NCBI RefSeq assembly: GCF_001270745.1
Contig: NZ_KQ434751.1
Coordinates: 226,176 to 290,175, forward strand
Origin: Jiangella muralis
GTDB lineage: Bacteria > Actinomycetota > Actinomycetes > Jiangellales > Jiangellaceae
Direction: 5' to 3'
Length of the DNA stretch: 64,000 nucleotides
Part shown: positions 59,542-64,000 of the stretch, piece by piece
Layout: each line of letters begins with the position of its first letter
Numbering within the stretch: position 1 is the first letter of the stretch
Program-made: the position numbers and the translations under genes
Notes under the pieces: generated by a model
What the model was told of the DNA's origin: nothing
Database searches by the model: none
The model's input: the letters and a program-made list of their open reading frames with translations, nothing else

Positions 59542-61686
59542 CTACTCGACGCCCGACTGCGCGGCCGTACGAACGAGCAGACCCCGCTCGCGACCACTGA
59601 TCAGGCCGGCCGCGACCAGCTGGTCGGCCAGCTCGGTCGTGTGCCGGACGAACGCGCCGTGGTTGGCCCAGTCCTGGTCGTCGAGGACGTGGTCGTTGAC
59701 GGTACAGGTGCCGGCCAGGCCGTGGTTCGGCACGCCGGTGTCGACGCCGTCGATGACGACGGTCGCGCGGGTGTCCTCGGCACCGCAGATCGGCAGCGCC
59801 AGCGGGCCGCCGACGACCGGCAGCTCGACCGTCGTGCCGCCGAGGTCGACGGACAGTTCGGTGCCCGGCTGCGGGCGCAGCGTGAACTCCGAGTCGGTCG
59901 ACCAGATCATCAGCCCGATCTGCGAACCGGCCGGGATCACCTGGTCGTCCGGCTGCAGCGGCACCGTCACGTCGACGAACTGCCCAGGCGTGAGCGGCTT
60001 CTCCTCGGTGAGCGAGTCACGGTTCAGCGGGTCGGCCCAGCCGCGGGTGATGACGCTGGTGGTGGAGCGCTGGGTGCTCGACGCGCAACCGGAGTCGCCG
60101 GTCCACGGCAGCTTCACCAGCGCGACGGTCAGGTTGGCCCGCGCCTTCGAGGCGGCCAGGCGCACCGTCACCTCCGTCGTGCCGGACAGGTGGACGTTCT
60201 CCGTCAGCGTCGGCGTGGTGTACAGCAGCCGGTTCGCCGAGTTCGTCGTCGCCAGCAGGCCCGCGTTGCAGGCGTTCGTCCCGGCGTCGACCAGCGTCTC
60301 CGTGGCGTCGTCGGCCAGCGCCAGCGACGTCAGTTCGCCCGCCGTCGCGCCGCCGGCCCGCAGGTTCAGCGTCGCGGTGGAGGCCGCCGGGTTCGGGTAG
60401 TCGGCGTACGGGGTCACCGTGCTGCCGCCGAGCTCGTTGCGGACGATGAACGCGGTGTCCGTGTCGTCCTCGATGGCGTTGGGCTGCCCGTACAGGTACT
60501 GCGAGAACCAGCGGTTCATCATGTCCAGCGGCGGGTTGCCGCCGTGTCCGCCCTGGTGGAAGTACTCGTGGACGGTGACGCCCTTGGCCTCCAGCGCCTC
60601 GGAGATGCGGACGCTGTGCTCCGGCACGACGTTCCAGTCGTTGAACGCGTGCGCCATCAGCACCGCCGCGCGCACGTCGTCGAGCTGGTTCAGGTAGTCG
60701 CGGCCGGCCCAGAAGTCGTTGTAGTCGCCGCTGCCGCGGTCGTGCTCGGCCTGCATGACGTCGCGGACGGTGTCGCGGCAGTACTGCCGCTTCTCCAGGT
60801 CGCCGCTGTTGATGTAGTCGAAGAGGTAGTCGACGTCCTCGCCGAGCCAGCCGCCCGGGCTGCGCACCAGGCCGTTGGACCGGTAGTAGTGGTAGTACGA
60901 CGTGTTCGGCGCAACCGGGATGATCACCTCGAGGCCGTCGACGCCGGTGGTCGCGGCGGCCAGCGGCAGCGTCCCGTTGTACGACGTGCCGGTCATGCCG
61001 ACCCGGCCGGTCGACCAGTACGCCGACACCTCCTCATCGCCGTCGGCGCTGGTGAAGCCGCGGGCCCGGCCATTCAGCCAGTCGACGACCGCCTTCGGCG
61101 CCAGCGACTCGTTCGGCCCGCCGACCGTCGGGCAGCCGTCCGACAGGCCGCTGCCCGGCGACTCGGAGTGGACGACGGCGAAGCCGCGCGGCACCCACGT
61201 GTTGATCAGGCTGGACGAGATGCGCGGGCTGGTGCCGCCCGGCGCGCGGGCCGCGTCCGGGAGGTCGTCCGGTGACATGCGCAGCGGCGGCTGCGCGCCC
61301 AGTTCGACGTTGACGTTCCAGAAGAACTTGCTGTTCGTGCTCGCTGTGCCCGAGTAGTACGGGCTGGACTCGTACACGACCGGCACCTCGAGGCCGGCGC
61401 CGTCCGTCTCGGCCGGGCGGGTGACGTCGACGTGCATGCGGTCCAGCTCGCCGTCGCCGTCGGTGTCGAACTCCGTCTCGACCCAGAGCTCGTGCTGGAT
61501 GAACGGTCCGGTGAAGACCGGCTGCGCCAGCCCGTCGACGAACGTCGGCTCGGCGGGAGCGGGCGCCGGGGCCGGTGCGGGCGCGGCGCTGGCGGCGCCG
61601 TTGGCGGCGGTGAGCAGTGCGGCGGTACAGACGCCGGCGGCGGCGAGTGCCGCGCCGGCTCTGGTCCGGTGTCGGCGCTGGGCCAT
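59542..61686 (-). CDS. Secreted Xaa-Pro dipeptidyl-peptidase (S15/CocE type)
   Basis: 714-residue exported serine peptidase. Signal peptide (AGAALAAAGVCTAALLTAAN), Ala-Pro linker, then the S15 domain with ESSPYYSGTA, nucleophile Ser in VGMTGTSYNGTLPLAAAT, Asp in HAFNDWNVVPEHS and His in YFHQGGHGGNPP. A C-terminal jelly-roll (about 480-640) follows, as in X-Pro dipeptidyl-peptidases and cocaine esterase. It would release X-Pro dipeptides from peptides outside the cell. ATG 61686 after gaggagg. Confidence 0.94.
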   Translation of the reverse strand: MAQRRHRTRAGAALAAAGVCTAALLTAANGAASAAPAPAPAPAPAEPTFVDGLAQPVFTGPFIQHELWVETEFDTDGDGELDRMHVDVTRPAETDGAGLEVPVVYESSPYYSGTASTNSKFFWNVNVELGAQPPLRMSPDDLPDAARAPGGTSPRISSSLINTWVPRGFAVVHSESPGSGLSDGCPTVGGPNESLAPKAVVDWLNGRARGFTSADGDEEVSAYWSTGRVGMTGTSYNGTLPLAAATTGVDGLEVIIPVAPNTSYYHYYRSNGLVRSPGGWLGEDVDYLFDYINSGDLEKRQYCRDTVRDVMQAEHDRGSGDYNDFWAGRDYLNQLDDVRAAVLMAHAFNDWNVVPEHSVRISEALEAKGVTVHEYFHQGGHGGNPPLDMMNRWFSQYLYGQPNAIEDDTDTAFIVRNELGGSTVTPYADYPNPAASTATLNLRAGGATAGELTSLALADDATETLVDAGTNACNAGLLATTNSANRLLYTTPTLTENVHLSGTTEVTVRLAASKARANLTVALVKLPWTGDSGCASSTQRSTTSVITRGWADPLNRDSLTEEKPLTPGQFVDVTVPLQPDDQVIPAGSQIGLMIWSTDSEFTLRPQPGTELSVDLGGTTVELPVVGGPLALPICGAEDTRATVVIDGVDTGVPNHGLAGTCTVNDHVLDDQDWANHGAFVRHTTELADQLVAAGLISGRERGLLVRTAAQSGVE

Positions 61687-61791
61687 GAGCGGTCCTCCTC
61701 GAGGGCGGGGATGCTCGGACGCTAGTGGCGGCCCAGTGCAATGTCATCCGACACCTGTCTGATGACAACCGTTGTGAACTCGACAGGGGTT

Positions 61792-63237
61792 CTACGCGAG
61801 TTCGAAGCGGATGGTGCGGGTCTGCGGATCGGCGGCGGTCAGGCGGGCGCGGACGTCGGTGCCGAGCGGGAGGCCGCCCTGGTCGCGGATCGGCGCCTCG
61901 ACCGCGGGCTCGCGGATCGTGACGTCGCCCTTGCGCTGGTCGCGGTCGTCGACCTCGACGACGACGCCGTCGAAGCTCTCGCCGACGTACTCCTGCAGGA
62001 CGGCCGCCTCGACCAGGTCGAGGACGGCGCGCTCGTACTGGTTGGCCCGGCGGGTGGAGCCCTGCATGGTCTTCGGCAGCTCGCCGAGACGGTCGATCAC
62101 CCAGCCCGGCACCGCGTCGCCCGCGCTCAGCGCGACGCAGATCTCCCCCGCGTACCGGTCGACCAGCCGCCGCAGCGGCGCCGTCACGTGCGCGTAGTCG
62201 GCGGCGATGGCGGAGTGGCCGGTGTGCTCGGGCAGTTCGCCGGCGAACCCGACGTAGCCGGAGCCGCGCAGCAGCCGGGTGCACGCGACCAGCATCGCCG
62301 CGTGGCTGGAGGTGGCGGGGTCGAGCGAGCGGACGAACTCGGGGTAGCTCTCGGTCTCCGGCCAGTCGATGCGCAACGCCCGCGCCGTCCGCCGCAGCCG
62401 CTCGACGTCGCGCGGGTCGGCCGGGGCCAGCGTGCGCAGCAGCCCGGTCTTCGCCGTGACCATGAACGCGGCCGCCGTCATGCCCGTCAGCAGCGAGATC
62501 TGCGCGTTCCACTGCTCGACCGGATGCTGCTGCCGGAACGCCAGCGACCAGTGCTCGCCGTCGATGCGGACCTCCTGCTCGGGCAGCGGCAGCGAGACGC
62601 CGCCGCGCTCGGCCTCCTGGGCCAGGCGCCGCTCGCCGACCTCTTTCAGCAGGCTGAAGACCGGGTCGGCGGTGCCGTTGTCGAGCTGCTCCTGCACCTC
62701 GGCGTACGACAGCTTCGCGCGGCTGCGCACCCTGGCCCGCTCGACCCGGCCCGCGACCGTGCCGCCGTCGCCGTCCAGCTCGATGGTCCACAGCAGCGCC
62801 GGGCGCACCTGGTCGGCCAGCAGCGACGCGGCGTCCTCGGACAGCGCCTTCGGGTACAGCGGCACCTTCGAGTCGGCGCCGTACAGCGTCTCGCCGCGCC
62901 GGTGCGCTTCCTCGTCCAGCGGGTCGCCGGGGCTGACGAACGCGCCGACGTCGGCGATGGCGTAGTGGACGGTGTACCCGTCGCCGTCGCGCTCGATGTG
63001 CAGCGCCTGGTCGAGGTCCATCGCCGTCGCCGGGTCGATGGTGACGAACGGCAGGTCGGTGCGGTCGAGGTCCGGGAGGCGGGGGCTCTTCGCGGCCCGC
63101 TGCGCCGCCTGTTCGACCTCCGGCGGGAACTCCGGCGCGACGTCCAGCTCGGCCTGAATGGCCGCGACCCCCGCCCGCAGCGTCTCGCCGTCGGCGGACA
63201 GTACCTCGTCACGCAGCCGCACCACACGTCTTGGCAC
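61792..63237 (-). CDS. RNB domain 3'-5' exoribonuclease
   Basis: 481-residue ribonuclease of the RNase II/R group. The RNB catalytic core is clear: DLPFVTIDPATAMDLDQALH with the metal-binding Asp residues, HYAIADVGAFVSPGDPLDEE, ALSEDAASLLADQVRPALLW, and later HVTAPLRRLVDRYAGE. The N-terminal cold-shock domains are missing and only a short S1-like C-terminal segment is seen, so this is the compact actinobacterial form. GTG 63237 with ggggagg upstream. Confidence 0.93.
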   Translation of the reverse strand: MPRRVVRLRDEVLSADGETLRAGVAAIQAELDVAPEFPPEVEQAAQRAAKSPRLPDLDRTDLPFVTIDPATAMDLDQALHIERDGDGYTVHYAIADVGAFVSPGDPLDEEAHRRGETLYGADSKVPLYPKALSEDAASLLADQVRPALLWTIELDGDGGTVAGRVERARVRSRAKLSYAEVQEQLDNGTADPVFSLLKEVGERRLAQEAERGGVSLPLPEQEVRIDGEHWSLAFRQQHPVEQWNAQISLLTGMTAAAFMVTAKTGLLRTLAPADPRDVERLRRTARALRIDWPETESYPEFVRSLDPATSSHAAMLVACTRLLRGSGYVGFAGELPEHTGHSAIAADYAHVTAPLRRLVDRYAGEICVALSAGDAVPGWVIDRLGELPKTMQGSTRRANQYERAVLDLVEAAVLQEYVGESFDGVVVEVDDRDQRKGDVTIREPAVEAPIRDQGGLPLGTDVRARLTAADPQTRTIRFELA

Positions 63238-63328
63238 TGCCGTCCTCCCCCTGTGGGTCGCTCGATCGGCCGTCCACAGCTTCTCACGGGGTGTCACGAA
63301 CCGCCCGCGGAACGCACCCACAGAAGGT

Positions 63329-63892
63329 GTGAGCTGGCTGGCGTACGTCGACGAATCCATCCGCACCGACGACGGCGTGTACGTGCTCGCGGCCGTCGCC
63401 CTGGATCGGGCGGACGCCGCGGCCGTACGCGCCGCCGTCCGGGCGCTCGAGCCACGCCCCGGCCGGCGGTTCCACTGGCGCGACCGGCTTCCGGTCGCAC
63501 GACAGGCAGCGGCGGAATCCCTCGCCGCCCTGCCCGTGTTGCCCATCGTGGTCGTCGGCACGCCGGTCAACCCCCGCAGGCAGGAGCGGGCGCGCCGTCA
63601 GTGCGCCGAGACGCTGCTGTTCGAGCTGGCAGCGGCCGGCGTCGACGATGTGTGGCTGGAGTCCCGGAACCCGCTGCTCGACCGGCGCGACCTCGACGTC
63701 GTCGCCGGATTCCACGCTCGCCGCGTCATCCCACGTGGCCTGCGCATCGGTCACCTGCGAGCCGGGGACGAGCCGTTGCTATGGGCCGCCGACATCGTCG
63801 CCGGCGCGATCTGTGCCGCCGAGGGGAAGGAGCCCGCCTACCGAGACACGCTGGCCAGGATCCTCACCGAACATCGCCTCGGACTCAGCTAG
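63329..63892 (+). CDS. DUF3800-like protein (RNase H fold)
   Basis: 187 residues: WLAYVDESIRTDDGVYVLAAVAL at the start, FHWRDRLPVARQAAAESLA, LLFELAAAGVDDVWLESR and a final EPLLWAADIVAGAICAAEG. The Asp-Glu at the first strand and the Asp in the AADIVAGA helix are the acidic residues expected of the RNase H-like DUF3800 group; no function is established. GTG at 63329; the frame continues upstream but into the promoter of the divergent ribonuclease gene. Confidence 0.75.
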   Translation: MSWLAYVDESIRTDDGVYVLAAVALDRADAAAVRAAVRALEPRPGRRFHWRDRLPVARQAAAESLAALPVLPIVVVGTPVNPRRQERARRQCAETLLFELAAAGVDDVWLESRNPLLDRRDLDVVAGFHARRVIPRGLRIGHLRAGDEPLLWAADIVAGAICAAEGKEPAYRDTLARILTEHRLGLS

Positions 63893-63901
63893 GAAGCGCG
63901 A

Positions 63902-63937
63902 AGCCGAGGTCCGGGTATACCCCCGGGGTCCTCGGCT
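63902..63937 (+). terminator. Hairpin after the DUF3800-like gene
   Basis: agccgagg/cctcggct arms with an inner ccggg/cccgg around a tata-containing tip, 10 bases past the stop. No gene is visible in the last 60 bases of the window. Confidence 0.55.
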
Positions 63938-64000
63938 CACTTCCGAATCCCACCGCAATGGGACCGGCATCACGGACAGGATAGCAAGATCAGCCCGTCG

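Overview
The window is very GC-rich chromosomal DNA of an actinomycete (Actinomycetota). Indicators are a mycothiol ligase gene (mshC) in its usual block with DUF3090 and SCO1664-family genes, a DUF5703 gene, an ECF42 sigma factor next to a DGPF (YciI-like) gene, many GTG/TTG starts, and many apparently leaderless genes in which a TAnnnT -10 box lies exactly six bases before the start codon. The genus cannot be fixed from the sequence alone. There is no rRNA, no convincing tRNA, no CRISPR array, no prophage and no full insertion sequence; most of the window is ordinary core and accessory chromosome.

Layout. 1-10 kb: 3' truncated metH, a PAC2-family gene, the leaderless mycothiol block read leftwards (phosphomutase, DUF3090, SCO1664 family, mshC, GNAT), a secreted M23 peptidase and uppP. 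10-20.5 kb: LLM-type oxidoreductase, aldo/keto reductase, DHA2 efflux pump, a tiny secreted repeat peptide, DUF5703, M20 peptidase, an orphan LPXTG tail, YqeB family, and an ABC-2 type exporter facing a histidine kinase/response regulator pair. 20.5-29.4 kb: repeat cluster A, DHFR-like protein, a 167-bp MITE, GNAT, DUF1203, PRC-barrel protein, an MMPL-cydA-cydB operon and two unknown membrane proteins. 29.3-41.4 kb: second two-component pair, GH1 glucosidase, lipoprotein, membrane-anchored TAP-like hydrolase with an ArsR regulator, Tat-exported protein, an XRE/NB-ARC/TPR regulator, secreted endonuclease-like protein, and the scar of a deleted sugar-uptake locus. 41.4-52 kb: cysteine dioxygenase and rhodanese behind a three-cysteine leader, HAD 5'-nucleotidase, a 27-codon amphipathic peptide gene, a MetRS paralogue behind a classical-looking attenuator, a K+/H+ antiporter fused to a UBP zinc finger, LysE, RNA methyltransferases and AzlCD. 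52-64 kb: DGPF/ECF42, pentapeptide protein, DHFR-like protein, epoxide hydrolase, repeat cluster B, lipoprotein, secreted phosphoesterase, S15-type peptidase, RNB ribonuclease and a DUF3800-like protein.

The best places to look for something new are the short and non-coding elements. They are (i) three leader ORFs, before cysteine dioxygenase, the MetRS paralogue and a LysE exporter, each with a possible control mechanism readable in the sequence; (ii) a stand-alone 27-residue acidic amphipathic peptide gene with its own promoter, Shine-Dalgarno and U-tract terminator; and (iii) dispersed long-hairpin repeats whose copies differ in sequence but keep their pairing.
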